Origin: Porphyromonas pogonae
GTDB lineage: Bacteria; Bacteroidota; Bacteroidia; Bacteroidales; Porphyromonadaceae
NCBI RefSeq assembly: GCF_036320655.1
Contig: NZ_CP143258.1
Location: 1,302,001-1,366,000, forward strand
Reading direction: 5' to 3'
Length of the DNA: 64,000 nucleotides
In this document: positions 35,819 to 46,457 of the stretch, one piece after another
Numbering within the stretch: the stretch's first letter is position 1
Layout of the letters: the number at the start of each line of letters is the position of its first letter
The notes under the pieces: generated by a model
The model's input: the letters and a program-made list of their open reading frames with translations, nothing else
The model's database searches: none
What the model was told of the DNA's origin: nothing
Position numbers and translations under genes: made by a program

Positions 35819-38800
35819 ATGAACAAACGAACTTTATTAGTTGGTGTTGCATTGACTTCTTTTATTGCCTTAGGGGTACAGGACTTGCATGCCGCAAGTA
35901 TTCCTAATGACAATATATCAGTCGAGGCACAAAATCCCGGTTCATTAACAGGTACAGTCAAGGATAAAGATGGTGCTGTTATTGGCGCAAATATCCGATT
36001 GAAGAAAAACCAGGCCAAAGGCACTACTTCAGATGTCAATGGTAAGTTTACTCTTAGCGGATTAAAAAAAGGAGATGTGCTGATCATTAGCTTTGTAGGG
36101 TATAAAGATCAGGAAATTGTATACAACGGACAGCAAAATATAGTTGTAACTCTATCGGAAGATTCGCAAGTCCTAAATGAGGTTGTAGTGACAGCTTTAG
36201 GAATTAAAAGGGAAAAGAAAGCATTGGGTTATGCTATGCAGGAAGTTAAAGGTGATGACCTGCTCAAAGTGAGAGAGCCCAATGTGACTAATGCTTTGTC
36301 CGGTAAAGTATCGGGTGTCCAAATCATCAGATCAAGTAATGGCCCGGGAGGTTCTTCCAAGATCGTTTTGAGAGGTAATAACTCACTTACCGGCAATAAC
36401 CAACCTCTTATCGTTGTGGATGGAGTACCTATGGATAACTTTACCGGAGCTGATAACAATGATTATTGGAATCCCTCGCCTGATATGGGTAACGGCCTTT
36501 CGGACATCAACCCTGAAGATATTGAGAGCATGACTGTACTAAAAGGAGCTTCGGCAGCTGCTCTTTACGGTTCGCGTGCGGGGAACGGTGTTATTCAAAT
36601 TGTGACCAAAACAGGAAAGAAAAGCAAAGGCTTGGGCTTGACTATCTCTTCCTCTGTCGCATTTGAAGAGTTATTTATGAAGCCCAAACTTCAGAATTCT
36701 TTCGGTCAAGGTACCAACGGTGCTTTTAAGAAAGAAGAGAGTAGCAGTTGGGGACCCAAGATAGAAGGTCAGGAATACACTAAATGGAACGGAGAGAAAG
36801 ATCATATGAGATCTTATGATAACATCAGAAATTACTTCCGTACCGGTGTAAACTTTACCGAGAATGTTTCTTTCTCTCAGCAGTATGAAAAAGCATCAGT
36901 TTATACATCTCTTACCAGAACAGATGATAAGAGTAATATCCCCGGGTCATCCTTGGATAGAACAAACTTGATGGTACGTGCTATCTCAAAATTTGGCACT
37001 GACGACAAATGGAGCACCGATACTAAAGTCCAATATATCAAAACAAATGTACAAAACAGACCTATTAACGGTGTAAATAGTTCAAACTCATTTTTCATTA
37101 TGTATTCATTGCCCCGTTCCATGGATATAAGGGATTTTAAAAATCCTCTGAATCCTGATGGTACAATGAGATGGTATGGTGTGGGTAATCAAACAAACCC
37201 ATATTGGTCCAGCCAGTATAATCTGAACAATGATACCCGCGACCGTTTCTTACTGAATGCTTCTTTGAAATACAAAGCTACAGATTGGTTGGATGCGGAG
37301 TTAAGATTTGGATCAGACCAATATTCTACAAGTGTTGAGAATAAAGTTTATGCAGGTTCTCCTATAGTGGGAGGCGGTGGTAGGTATTCTGTGGAGCAGA
37401 TCAAATTCTATGAGAATAACTACAGCTTCCTTATCAATGCTCACAAAGATAATATTTGGGAAAATTTAGGCGTTGCAGGTTCATTCGGAGGTAATCTTAT
37501 GGCCAGAAAATATACCGGTATATCTTCCAATTCAGGAGAGCTTATCGTCCCCAACCTTTTCACCCTAAACAATGGTGTAAACAAACCTTCTACTGATGAG
37601 TCATATAGTCGTAAAAAGATCAATTCTCTTTATGGAACTTTCCAGCTCAACTGGAATGGCTATCTTTTCCTTGATGGAACTTTGCGTAATGACTGGTCTT
37701 CATCGTTGTCCAAGGCTAACCGCTCTTTCCTTTACCCCTCTCTCAACTTTTCTTGGATTATTACAGAGATGTTGCGTAAAAATGATGTGAATGTCCCTTC
37801 ATGGATCAATTTTGCCAAAGTACGAGCTTCAATGGCACAGGTAGGCAATGACCTTGAGCCATACCAACTCTATAATTCCTATATTATACAAAAAGATCCG
37901 CTCGAGGGTACTATAGCCAATCTGGATGGTGTATTGTACAATCAGTCGGTAAGAAGTGAGTTGATAAAGTCTTATGAGTTGGGTGCTGAGGTACGCATGT
38001 TTGATAATCGTTTAGGAATAGACTTTGCTTGGTACAGATCCAATGCTACACGTCAGTTGCTTAAGCTTCCCATGGACAATGCCAGTGGATATAACTCCAA
38101 AATCATCAATGCAGGTAACATCCAGAATCAAGGTTTTGAGTTGATGTTAAATGCCGATATTATAAGATCAAAAGACTTTAATTGGCACACTATGCTCAAC
38201 CTTTCTCATAATCGTAATAAAATCGTAGATCTATATAATGACGGTGCTTATACTGTAAATGAATATGAGTTGGGTCGTTTTGAAAACCTCAAGATTGTAG
38301 CTATCAGAGGTGGTAACTATGGTGAGATCTGGGGCACTACTTACAAAAGAGTAGAGGATAAAGACAGTGAGTATTTTGGTAAACTTATTGTGGATGGTAA
38401 CGGCCTTCCTGTAGGAGAGGGGACAATGTCAAAGTTGGGTGACCAGCAACCTGATGTTCTTATGGGGCTTACCAATTCGTTCTCATTCAAAGGTGTAGAT
38501 TTGAGTTTCTTGATTGATGCTCGCATCGGAGGTAAAATATTTTCAGGAACCAATCGTGCTTTGCAAAGCACCGGATCATCTTCTGTCACTGTGGTAAATG
38601 GAGATCGCAAGGATATGGTTGTGGATGGTGTAGTAAAAGGTGATAATGGAAAATGGCAAATCAATAAGAAAGAGATCAAAGTCCAAGATTACTGGAATAC
38701 GGTGACCGGATCTACCGGTAACTTGGGTATAGGTGAAGCAAATATTTATAACGCTACAAGCGTAAGACTAAGAAATATTTCGTTGAACTATACTTTGCCT

Positions 38801-38998
38801 CAATCATTACTCAGTCATACACCCATTACTAAAGCCAAAATAGGCTTCTCATGTAATAATGTGTGGATGCTCAAGAGTTACCTCAATGGTATTGACCCGG
38901 AATCTGTTTTTGCTACCGGAACCAATGCAGTTGGATATGAATTCTCATCTTCCCCCACTTCGCGTTCATTCTTATTCAATATTACTCTTGGATTCTAA
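35819..38998 (+). CDS. SusC/RagA-type TonB-linked outer-membrane transporter
   Basis: A 1059-residue TonB-dependent transporter. It has a signal peptide (residues 1-25), then a carboxypeptidase-regulatory-like domain (LTGTVKDKDGAVIGANIRLKKN...VVTLSEDSQVLNEVVVTALG, ~41-123). A plug follows (ALSGKVSGVQIIRSSNGPGGSSKIVLRGNNSL...LKGASAAALYGSRAGNGVIQIVTKTG, ~140-270), then a beta-barrel to the terminal Phe. No N-terminal TonB-short (STN) domain is present, so it is probably not itself a sigma/anti-sigma signaller. It pairs with the SusD-like lipoprotein 19 bp downstream. The imported substrate, glycan or peptide, is unknown; no glycosidase or peptidase is adjacent. Confidence 0.95.
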   Translation: MNKRTLLVGVALTSFIALGVQDLHAASIPNDNISVEAQNPGSLTGTVKDKDGAVIGANIRLKKNQAKGTTSDVNGKFTLSGLKKGDVLIISFVGYKDQEIVYNGQQNIVVTLSEDSQVLNEVVVTALGIKREKKALGYAMQEVKGDDLLKVREPNVTNALSGKVSGVQIIRSSNGPGGSSKIVLRGNNSLTGNNQPLIVVDGVPMDNFTGADNNDYWNPSPDMGNGLSDINPEDIESMTVLKGASAAALYGSRAGNGVIQIVTKTGKKSKGLGLTISSSVAFEELFMKPKLQNSFGQGTNGAFKKEESSSWGPKIEGQEYTKWNGEKDHMRSYDNIRNYFRTGVNFTENVSFSQQYEKASVYTSLTRTDDKSNIPGSSLDRTNLMVRAISKFGTDDKWSTDTKVQYIKTNVQNRPINGVNSSNSFFIMYSLPRSMDIRDFKNPLNPDGTMRWYGVGNQTNPYWSSQYNLNNDTRDRFLLNASLKYKATDWLDAELRFGSDQYSTSVENKVYAGSPIVGGGGRYSVEQIKFYENNYSFLINAHKDNIWENLGVAGSFGGNLMARKYTGISSNSGELIVPNLFTLNNGVNKPSTDESYSRKKINSLYGTFQLNWNGYLFLDGTLRNDWSSSLSKANRSFLYPSLNFSWIITEMLRKNDVNVPSWINFAKVRASMAQVGNDLEPYQLYNSYIIQKDPLEGTIANLDGVLYNQSVRSELIKSYELGAEVRMFDNRLGIDFAWYRSNATRQLLKLPMDNASGYNSKIINAGNIQNQGFELMLNADIIRSKDFNWHTMLNLSHNRNKIVDLYNDGAYTVNEYELGRFENLKIVAIRGGNYGEIWGTTYKRVEDKDSEYFGKLIVDGNGLPVGEGTMSKLGDQQPDVLMGLTNSFSFKGVDLSFLIDARIGGKIFSGTNRALQSTGSSSVTVVNGDRKDMVVDGVVKGDNGKWQINKKEIKVQDYWNTVTGSTGNLGIGEANIYNATSVRLRNISLNYTLPQSLLSHTPITKAKIGFSCNNVWMLKSYLNGIDPESVFATGTNAVGYEFSSSPTSRSFLFNITLGF

Positions 38999-39017
38999 TT
39001 CTTTTTGAAAGTTTGTT

Positions 39018-40940
39018 ATGAAAAATATAAAATATATAATTGGAGGACTTGTTTTAGGAGGAGCATTGGCTTTTACATCATGCTCTGACTTTGATGATGT
39101 CAACGCAGATCCTAAAGCTGCAACAAAAGATCAGGTTTTGTCTGAATATCTTATCAACAAATCACTGGTGGCTGCTCAATTGAACCCTCATATTGCAGAG
39201 AGAGCCTTTGTTCTTTATTGGAAAACAGCAGGCCATCAGCAAAGATCAGGCGGTATATCTACCGGTTCTCTGAACGACGGTTGGAGTGTCGATTATTACA
39301 ATCATATTACCACCAATTGTCTCAAGCCTATCTATGAAGCTATCAAACTCTCAAAGATTAAGATCGATGAGAAAAAGAACAAATCTTATGAACCTACCTT
39401 ATATGCAGTAGCAAGAATTTGGAGAGCTTATTTGCTTACGGAAGCAAGTGATATGTTTGGCCCCGTAGCTATAGAGGGATATGCCGGAGAAAACCCGCAC
39501 TATGCTACTACAGAAGATGTTTATAAGTATGCTCTTAAAGAACTCAAGGAGGCATCTGAGATACTCAAAACATCTGAAACACCCAAAGATACTAAAGTCA
39601 CCGATCTGGATCATATATTCGGCTACAACACCAAAAAATGGTTTGCGTATTCCAACTCGCTTAGAATGCGTCTTGCCATGCGCCTTTCGGAGGTAGCGAA
39701 AGACTTAGCTAAGACCAACTTTGAAGAGGCTGCAGCTGCAGGAGGAATTCTTACTGCAGATGGAAGATTTCAATTTGAAGAAAAACCCGGATGGGATGAT
39801 CTTACCGGCGTAATGAGCCGTGAATGGAATGCGCAGTTTATATCTCCGACATATAATAACCTTGTTTTAGGTTTAGGTGGTATAAAATCAGAGCAATTGA
39901 TCAAGAATAATGATATCAAAAAGATGATAAAGCCTGCAAATTATATGGGGATGAAGTATGACAAGCACTTTACTCTCAAAAGTAGCGACCCCTCCTGCGG
40001 ATTTTTCTTTGATGGTATTCCTTACAGCGTTGATCCACGTACATATAATACATTTATTATTCCCGGGGATGTCGATAATCCTGAGTTTTGTTTTTACCCA
40101 TCATGGGCAAAAGAGGAAACATACAAAACAAAGTATGATCTTAAAAGGCTAGATGACAAGACTAAAACGTTGGATTCGCTCGATGCAAAGTTTACATGGA
40201 ATGTATGGCCTGCCGGTGACTGGGGTGAAGTAGGTGCTGTCAATGACATGATCCAACTGGGTACAATGCCTCGTTTGGCTCAGAAATTCCGTGGCAGTAA
40301 GAATAAAAGGGTATTCCTTGGAGAGTGGGAAACTTATTTCTTGATTGCTGAAGCTGCATTGCGCGGATGGAAAGTTCCTATGGATGCTAAGACTGCTTAC
40401 GAAGATGGTATCAAAGCTAGCTTTGCTTATAGTGGTGCAGAATTTGTAGATGAATACCTAAAATCTACGGCATACAATAGAGTCGGCACATCTGTAGCAT
40501 GGGATCATACTGCAGAGCCTCCTGCTACGGTAGAAATGGATTGTATAAACGGCTATACAAAAAAGGAAGAAAAATACACCTACAAATATCCTATAGCAAG
40601 TAATACCTTATATGGCAAAGCCCTCAATGATCATCTTACAAAGATCATTACTCAAAAATTTATAGCTAACACCCCTTGGCTGCCGCTTGAGACTTGGAAT
40701 GATCATAGAAGATTGGGTTTGCCATTTTTTGAAACTCCTGCAGTAGAAAAACCGTTGGTTAATATGCCACAGCTTAATCAAAGCAATTTCATGAAGGAGC
40801 AGGTCAATTTCTTCCCTCAACGTCTTAAGTTCCCAAGTTCCATTGAAGTAGGTAATAAACCGGGATATATCGAAGCCGTGAAACAGTTGGGAGGTGAAGA
40901 TAATGTATTTACTCCTCTTTGGTGGGCAAAGAAAAAATAA
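39018..40940 (+). CDS. SusD/RagB-type outer-membrane lipoprotein
   Basis: A 640-residue lipoprotein (lipobox FTSC, Cys at about residue 22) that should cap the SusC-like barrel and bind substrate at the cell surface. TPR-like helical features and the phrases YKYALKELKEASEIL, KWFAYSNSLRMRLAMRLS and FLGEWETYFLIAEAALRGWKVPMDAKTAYEDGIKASF fit the SusD-like_2 group. It is longer than classical SusD (~550). It follows the SusC-like gene after 19 bp and ends the unit, with a terminator 32 bp downstream. Confidence 0.93.
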   Translation: MKNIKYIIGGLVLGGALAFTSCSDFDDVNADPKAATKDQVLSEYLINKSLVAAQLNPHIAERAFVLYWKTAGHQQRSGGISTGSLNDGWSVDYYNHITTNCLKPIYEAIKLSKIKIDEKKNKSYEPTLYAVARIWRAYLLTEASDMFGPVAIEGYAGENPHYATTEDVYKYALKELKEASEILKTSETPKDTKVTDLDHIFGYNTKKWFAYSNSLRMRLAMRLSEVAKDLAKTNFEEAAAAGGILTADGRFQFEEKPGWDDLTGVMSREWNAQFISPTYNNLVLGLGGIKSEQLIKNNDIKKMIKPANYMGMKYDKHFTLKSSDPSCGFFFDGIPYSVDPRTYNTFIIPGDVDNPEFCFYPSWAKEETYKTKYDLKRLDDKTKTLDSLDAKFTWNVWPAGDWGEVGAVNDMIQLGTMPRLAQKFRGSKNKRVFLGEWETYFLIAEAALRGWKVPMDAKTAYEDGIKASFAYSGAEFVDEYLKSTAYNRVGTSVAWDHTAEPPATVEMDCINGYTKKEEKYTYKYPIASNTLYGKALNDHLTKIITQKFIANTPWLPLETWNDHRRLGLPFFETPAVEKPLVNMPQLNQSNFMKEQVNFFPQRLKFPSSIEVGNKPGYIEAVKQLGGEDNVFTPLWWAKKK

Positions 40941-40972
40941 GGTAGTCTCAGAACTATCAATTCTCTGAAACG

Positions 40973-41013
40973 AAAAAAGGGAAAACAGTATCTTAAGCTG
41001 TTTTCCCTTTTTT
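40973..41013 (+). terminator. terminator of the SusC/SusD unit
   Basis: A 16-bp perfect stem (AAAAAAGGGAAAACAG with its complement) with a 9-nt loop and T run, 32 bp after the SusD stop and 8 bp before MITE copy E. Confidence 0.88.
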
Positions 41014-41020
41014 ACTTATG

Positions 41021-41207
41021 GAGACCGTTGCATAGCAGGCCAATTGCTTCGTTGCTTGCGAGATTCGCGCTTGGTCATTTACCTGAAGTAAACTCCCTGT
41101 GCACTCACTCTTAGCGCCTTGCACTTTACCTTCTCTGCCCGGTCAAAGTGTCTTTTGTTGGCTTTGCCTCCAAAATCCATGAGACTGTTGACTTTTGCAA
41201 CAGTCTC
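41021..41207 (+). mobile_element. 187-bp MITE family, copy E
   Basis: Forward copy with a perfect 5-bp duplication TTATG on both sides; CCAATTGC sub-type. It lies between the SusD terminator and the cas promoter region, 270 bp upstream of cas3. Confidence 0.92.
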
Positions 41208-41418
41208 TTATGACCTAATCTAAGACTAGACAGGCTATTATTGCCGAAAAAATTGGATCTATACGCCAAATTTTGATCAAATAACTATAATATTTGATTC
41301 TTTAGTATGGTATAGAATATATTCTGCTAAGCCCTTTCATTTAGGGAGTAAAATGGGTGTTGTATATATACTCCATATAGCCAAATAGCCTTTAACTATA
41401 ATTTTGGTTATATTTATT

Positions 41419-41426
41419 TATATTTG
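41419..41426 (+). promoter_or_regulatory. putative -7 box of the cas operon
   Basis: TATATTTG, 51 bp before the cas3 ATG, fits TAnnTTTG. The -33 element is not clear. 41208-41418 has no ORF. Confidence 0.45.
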
Positions 41427-41477
41427 GGTAAAGACAATTGCCTGTAATTTATCACTGATGAAAAATATAATCATTAC

Positions 41478-43802
41478 ATGGAACAGTTTACAAGTTTAAG
41501 ACCGGTAGCACATATTGTTCAAACTGATCAGGAGTGGAAAACTCATGACCTATATCATCATTTGGAGTCGGTATCTAAGCTTTGTAGTGAGTTTGCCGAA
41601 AGACTCACGTCGGACAAGCGGTTCGGGTCATTGGGAGCCATCATCGGTAGATGGCACGATGTAGGGAAATATCACCCCCAATTCCAAAACTACATCAAGC
41701 ATACCTCAGGGTATGATCCCGAAATAAAATCTTCGCAGAAAACCCCACATAGTGCTGTGGGCGCATTATTTGCAACTGATTTGTTCAAAAATCATGGTAA
41801 AAGTCCAGCCGGTATTCAGCGTATATTCGAGTACTGCATCAGCTCGCATCACAGAGGACTCTATGACATCAATCCACTACGTAATAGATTGGAATCAATA
41901 GAAGAAATAACTAGATATAAATCCTCTCTAAACACTACTGAAAAACAGTTTTTACAAGAAATGATAGATCAGGACAGCAAATTTATGCTAACAAATCCCC
42001 TTGATAAGACAAGTAATTCTCACAAGAATAGACAGCTTATCTTAAGAATGTTATTCTCTTGTCTTGTAGATGCCGACTTTTTGGACACAGAGGCATTCAT
42101 GGATCCTGATAGAAATAAGTTAAGATGTATGATATCAACTCCTGATTTCAGACACCTTCGTGATTTACTAAAGCGAAAAACAGATGCGTTTGATCGTGAG
42201 GGCGAGATCAATCACATGAGAAATAAATTTCTTGAGCAATGCAGAACCAGCGGTAAGGTAAGCGAGCGAGGCTATTATTCGCTTTTCCTCCCAACAGGTG
42301 CTGGCAAAACTCTCTCGTCCATGACCTGGGCTTTGGAAAATGCTATCTATAACCATGCAGATAGGATTATATACGTCATACCATATACGTCGATCATAAG
42401 CCAAACGGCAGCGACATTCCGCGATATATTTGGTGATAATAATGTGTTGGAGCATCATTCAGACATAGACATTGAAGATGAAGAAGTTTATAAAAGAAGT
42501 AAGTTATTATCGGAAAACTGGGATGCTCCTATTATTGTAACAACAACAGTCCAATTCTTCGAGTCGCTTTTTGCTAATCGCCCCTCGAAATGTCGTAAAT
42601 TACACAATATAGCCAATGCCATAGTGGTGTTTGATGAAGTTCAAATGTTCCCGATGAGTTATCTCAACCCGATACTACGAACCATAGATGGTTTGGTTGA
42701 CGAATTTCAAACACAAGTCTTGTTTTGCACTGCCACACTACCTCTTATGGATGAAATGCCTAAAGATAATGGAATGTGTGATGCGAGATTTTATCCATTA
42801 CAAGCCGCGGAAATCCACCCTCTAGTGCCTTATAATAAAGAAGAATTCGATGTATTCCGCCGAGCCGACTTCAATCTAATTCCGAAAGAACATACTATTG
42901 ACTCCTTGTCAGAAGAAATTTGTGCTTGTAATAAGGCCGTACTATGTGTGGTCAATACCAGAAGTGATGCTAAAAAGCTCTATGATGCCATAGTCGCAAA
43001 GTCTGAAGGGAATGTAACAATTATCCACCTTTCTCGTATGATGTGCTCTGCTCATATCAAAATCGTATTGACAGATTTAAAAGAGAGATTAAAAAATTGC
43101 GAGCAGGTAAAGGTAATCAGTACACAACTCATAGAAGCTGGAGTTGACATTGACTTTCCTATAGTCTATCGTGCTGAGTCGAGCCTAATATCTATCATTC
43201 AGGCTGGTGGGCGTTGTAATCGAGAAGGCAGATTACATGAAAATGGTGTAGTCAATGTTTTTAAATTATCCGATGGAAAAAAAACTTTAGGCGAAATGAT
43301 TCAGGGTACTTATGCTACCAGTGATATGATAAGTAAATATGCTCAAGGTATTGATCTAAACAATCCAGAAATCATAAACGAATTCTATAGGCATTTATAT
43401 GGAAGAACTTGTTTTGATGAGAAAAAAATTGAAAAAGATTTATGGGATCTTAATAAATATCAAAATTTTTATTTTAACTTTGAGTGTGCCGCTACTAAAT
43501 TTAAAATGATTGAAAACACTGGTGAGCAAGAAATTTTAGTTCCCTACATGGGAGGTGCTGAGGTCATTGATGAGCTGAGAAACAGAAAAATATTGAATAG
43601 GCACATGTACCGTAAAATGCAGCAATACATGGTTCGGGTGAACTTATCTGATTTTGAGAAGCTGAAAAAAAGTAGAAGCATAGAGTGTATACAGATCGGC
43701 AAAACAGACATAGTTTACGTTTTGAACCATATAGGATGTTACCATAAATATTCAGGCGTGCTACTTGATAACCCAAATAATGAAACAACAATAATTATTT
43801 AG
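41478..43802 (+). CDS. cas3: CRISPR-associated helicase-nuclease Cas3 (type I-C)
   Basis: Cas3 is recruited by Cascade and degrades target DNA. The 774 residues begin with an HD nuclease domain (GRWHDVGKYHPQF, His60-Asp61; SSHHRGLYD further on). A superfamily 2 helicase follows, with Walker A LPTGAGKT (Lys277), the Walker B variant VVFDEVQMFP, motif III LFCTATLP and motif VI IIQAGGRCNREG. Order and length are those of type I-C Cas3 with the nuclease fused. It is the first gene of a seven-gene operon; cas5 starts 17 bp after its stop. All key motifs are intact. Confidence 0.95.
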   Translation: MEQFTSLRPVAHIVQTDQEWKTHDLYHHLESVSKLCSEFAERLTSDKRFGSLGAIIGRWHDVGKYHPQFQNYIKHTSGYDPEIKSSQKTPHSAVGALFATDLFKNHGKSPAGIQRIFEYCISSHHRGLYDINPLRNRLESIEEITRYKSSLNTTEKQFLQEMIDQDSKFMLTNPLDKTSNSHKNRQLILRMLFSCLVDADFLDTEAFMDPDRNKLRCMISTPDFRHLRDLLKRKTDAFDREGEINHMRNKFLEQCRTSGKVSERGYYSLFLPTGAGKTLSSMTWALENAIYNHADRIIYVIPYTSIISQTAATFRDIFGDNNVLEHHSDIDIEDEEVYKRSKLLSENWDAPIIVTTTVQFFESLFANRPSKCRKLHNIANAIVVFDEVQMFPMSYLNPILRTIDGLVDEFQTQVLFCTATLPLMDEMPKDNGMCDARFYPLQAAEIHPLVPYNKEEFDVFRRADFNLIPKEHTIDSLSEEICACNKAVLCVVNTRSDAKKLYDAIVAKSEGNVTIIHLSRMMCSAHIKIVLTDLKERLKNCEQVKVISTQLIEAGVDIDFPIVYRAESSLISIIQAGGRCNREGRLHENGVVNVFKLSDGKKTLGEMIQGTYATSDMISKYAQGIDLNNPEIINEFYRHLYGRTCFDEKKIEKDLWDLNKYQNFYFNFECAATKFKMIENTGEQEILVPYMGGAEVIDELRNRKILNRHMYRKMQQYMVRVNLSDFEKLKKSRSIECIQIGKTDIVYVLNHIGCYHKYSGVLLDNPNNETTIII

Positions 43803-43819
43803 TACCTAATTAATAGTCC

Positions 43820-44515
43820 ATGGAATATAAAGATAAAGAATATTGTATAGAGGTACGTGGCGATTTTGCTTGCTTTACTCGTCCGGAAATGAAAGTAGAG
43901 CGTGTAAGCTACGATGTTATCACGCCGAGTTCAGCTCGTGCTATCTTCCAAGCAATATATTGGAAGCCGGCATTTCAATGGCAGATCACTCGTATTGAAA
44001 TCTTGAATCCAATAAAAAAGATTTGCTTCAGAAGAAACGAAATAGGAGCAACGATGAGTTCTCGAAGTAGTGGTCTGTTTATAGAAGATAAGAGGCAGCA
44101 AAAGTCATCTTACCTACTTCGAGATGTGGCATATCGTCTTTTTGCCAAGATGCTCTATACTCCAGTGGAGAAGCGTACTAAAGCTTGCAGAGAAGAAGCA
44201 CAAAAACGAGCTCTTAAAGGAGACAGAACAGAAAACCCCAAGAAATATCAGGAGATATTTGAGCGTAGAGCTGCCAAGGGGCAGTGCTTTACGATGCCTT
44301 ATTTAGGTTGTCGTGAATTCTCTTGTGCCTATAAATGGATCAAAGATGCTCAATATGGCGATGGGATAGATGAAAGCCGAAGTTTAGGATATATGTTATA
44401 TGATATGGACTTTGAAAGTAATGTAAACTGCCCTCCCGCAATGTTTTTCGATGCCGTAATGACAAAGGGAGTTATTATGGTTCCACCTAAAGATAGTAAG
44501 GAGGTGCTGAGATGA
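43820..44515 (+). CDS. cas5c: type I-C Cas5 (pre-crRNA endoribonuclease)
   Basis: In type I-C, Cas5 replaces Cas6: it cuts pre-crRNA in the repeat and stays bound to the 5' handle. The 231 residues carry the family start EVRGDFACFTRPEMKVERVSYDVITPSSARAIFQAIYWKPAFQW, with Tyr, Lys and His/Arg-rich elements used for cleavage, and the C-terminal ESRSLGYMLYDMDF. Length is typical. It overlaps cas8 by 4 bp (ATGA), indicating translational coupling. The CRISPR repeat at 49615 onwards has the 7-bp hairpin this enzyme expects. Confidence 0.94.
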   Translation: MEYKDKEYCIEVRGDFACFTRPEMKVERVSYDVITPSSARAIFQAIYWKPAFQWQITRIEILNPIKKICFRRNEIGATMSSRSSGLFIEDKRQQKSSYLLRDVAYRLFAKMLYTPVEKRTKACREEAQKRALKGDRTENPKKYQEIFERRAAKGQCFTMPYLGCREFSCAYKWIKDAQYGDGIDESRSLGYMLYDMDFESNVNCPPAMFFDAVMTKGVIMVPPKDSKEVLR

Positions 44516-46413
44516 TACTACAAGCCTTGTATAACTACTACATCACGATGCAAGCCCAGCAGGACAATGCCATAGCACCTCTGGGCATGGAGTACAAGAA
44601 TATTCCATTTATAATCGTAATAGATATGGATGGAAACTTTGTACGAATAGAAGATACACGTAGTAAAAGTAACAATAATAAAGGCGAGTCTTTTCTTGTT
44701 GCACAAAGTCTGGGGCGTAGTGGCTCGAAAAGTAGTGATGTAGCAAACCGTTTGTGGGACCATAAGGGTTATGTACTCTGTTATGCTAAAGATAATACGG
44801 ATAAAGGTAAATCAAATGCAATAAAACAGCACGAATCATTCGTCAAGAAGATAAAAGAAATTTGTGAAATATTCCCTGATAATAAAGAATTCAATGCTGT
44901 TAAAGCATTTTACGAAAAAGAAGAAAGTTTAATTGAAATCAAAGGAAATGGACAAGAACTCATAGGCACCGAAAGTTCAATTCTACCCCACAAAAATGAT
45001 ATCTTCAATAGCATTCAGTTAATGCCTGGTGCAAATATTAGTTTCATGATTAGAGGCATGAACAGAATAGTAGCTTCTCATCCAGATATAAAGACTCTTA
45101 TTTCTATGGATCAATCTTTTCTTAATAATGATGACGCTATTAGTAATGATCTGCCTATTAGTGATTCTTTGAAAGGAAATGAAGGTATATGTTTAATCAC
45201 AGGGAAAAAAGGACGGTTAATTCGTCTGCATAAATCAATGGGATCAATGTTAGGAGCAAAGGCCACAGCATCACTCGTTAGTTTTCAGACAAATTCAGGT
45301 TATGACTCTTATGGTAAAACTCAAGGATTGAATGCGCCAATCTCAGAAGAGGCTTCTTTTGCTATGACCACTGCTCTCATTGATTTACTTAAGTCGGGGC
45401 GAGAAACCAATTACAAGATTGGAGACATGAAATTAATCTTTTGGAATGCTCAGTTTGATAAGACTCTTATAGAAACATATAAAGCTGCAACATTTGATCC
45501 CCCTGAATCAGATGTTAAACCTAAGAAAAAAAGAAAAACTGATGATATAGATGAGCTTTATAGCAATAATTCCTACAAGGTCTATGATGCACTTAAAGCT
45601 ATTATTGGATCAAAAGATGGATACATAGATAAGGTTAGTGAAGACCGCTTCTATATTTTAGGATTGACCCCAAACTCAGGTCGTATAGCAGTGAAGCTCT
45701 GGCAAGAAGGATCTGTGCGAGAAATTGTAGGGAATACGCTACAGCATCTTCAAGATATGAATATAATCTCCTGGGATGGCTTGCTTAATGAAAGTCACCC
45801 TCCCCTTCGCAATCTCTACTCTATTGTGAAAAGTGTATCTATAGGTACCCAAGACAAATGGCAAACAAACTTGATTGAAGCTATTATTCATAGTATCGTA
45901 AGTGGAAAACAATATCCACACACCTTACAGTTAGCATGTTTAAATCGCATGTTTCAGGAGCGAAATGTCACAAGCCTTCGCGCAGCTATTCTAAAAGCAT
46001 ATTTAATTCGAAATCACAAATATACAATAACTATGGCACTAGATCCCCAAAACAACAATAAAGCGTATCTCTGCGGAAGGCTTTTTGCTATCTTAGAAAA
46101 AATTCAACAAAACGCAGATCCAGAGGTCAAAGGTACAATTCGTGTCAGATACTTTACTGCAGCTGCTAAAACACCCGCTCTTGTATTTGGTATGCTTACA
46201 CAGCTTTCAAATCATCATCTGTCAAAGATAAAAAAAGATAAACTAGGCTTATCAAAATGGTTGGACCAGCAATTGTGTGACATATACAATTTATTTCCTG
46301 GAAAAGATCCAAACTTTCCTTTACACTTTAAATTAGATGAGCAAAGTCTGTTCGCCGTTGGCTACTATCATCAGAAAGCAATTAGCTATAATAAAAAAGA
46401 TGAAGAGAAATAA
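44512..46413 (+). CDS. cas8c: type I-C Cascade large subunit Cas8c
   Basis: Cas8c (Csd1) is the large subunit that reads the PAM and helps recruit Cas3. The 633 residues show the expected start MILQALYNYYITMQ and the motif ICLITGKKGRLIRLHKSM. The SFQTNSGYDSYGKTQGLNAPISEEASFAMTTALIDLL segment and the ILGLTPNSGRIAVKLW motif are diagnostic. It is a little longer than many homologues, with a basic loop at about residues 343-352 (KPKKKRKTDD). In type I-C an internal start in this gene often yields a small subunit (Cas11); I cannot place that start from sequence alone. cas7 follows after 44 bp. Confidence 0.93.
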   Translation: MILQALYNYYITMQAQQDNAIAPLGMEYKNIPFIIVIDMDGNFVRIEDTRSKSNNNKGESFLVAQSLGRSGSKSSDVANRLWDHKGYVLCYAKDNTDKGKSNAIKQHESFVKKIKEICEIFPDNKEFNAVKAFYEKEESLIEIKGNGQELIGTESSILPHKNDIFNSIQLMPGANISFMIRGMNRIVASHPDIKTLISMDQSFLNNDDAISNDLPISDSLKGNEGICLITGKKGRLIRLHKSMGSMLGAKATASLVSFQTNSGYDSYGKTQGLNAPISEEASFAMTTALIDLLKSGRETNYKIGDMKLIFWNAQFDKTLIETYKAATFDPPESDVKPKKKRKTDDIDELYSNNSYKVYDALKAIIGSKDGYIDKVSEDRFYILGLTPNSGRIAVKLWQEGSVREIVGNTLQHLQDMNIISWDGLLNESHPPLRNLYSIVKSVSIGTQDKWQTNLIEAIIHSIVSGKQYPHTLQLACLNRMFQERNVTSLRAAILKAYLIRNHKYTITMALDPQNNNKAYLCGRLFAILEKIQQNADPEVKGTIRVRYFTAAAKTPALVFGMLTQLSNHHLSKIKKDKLGLSKWLDQQLCDIYNLFPGKDPNFPLHFKLDEQSLFAVGYYHQKAISYNKKDEEK

Positions 46414-46457
46414 AACATCGAGGAAAGCAACCTGCAATCAACTAACACTTATAATAT

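Noticed and set aside
45530-45560. A PKKKRK stretch in Cas8c resembling a nuclear localisation signal.
   Set aside because: The match to a short basic motif is coincidental in a bacterial protein; it is simply a basic loop.
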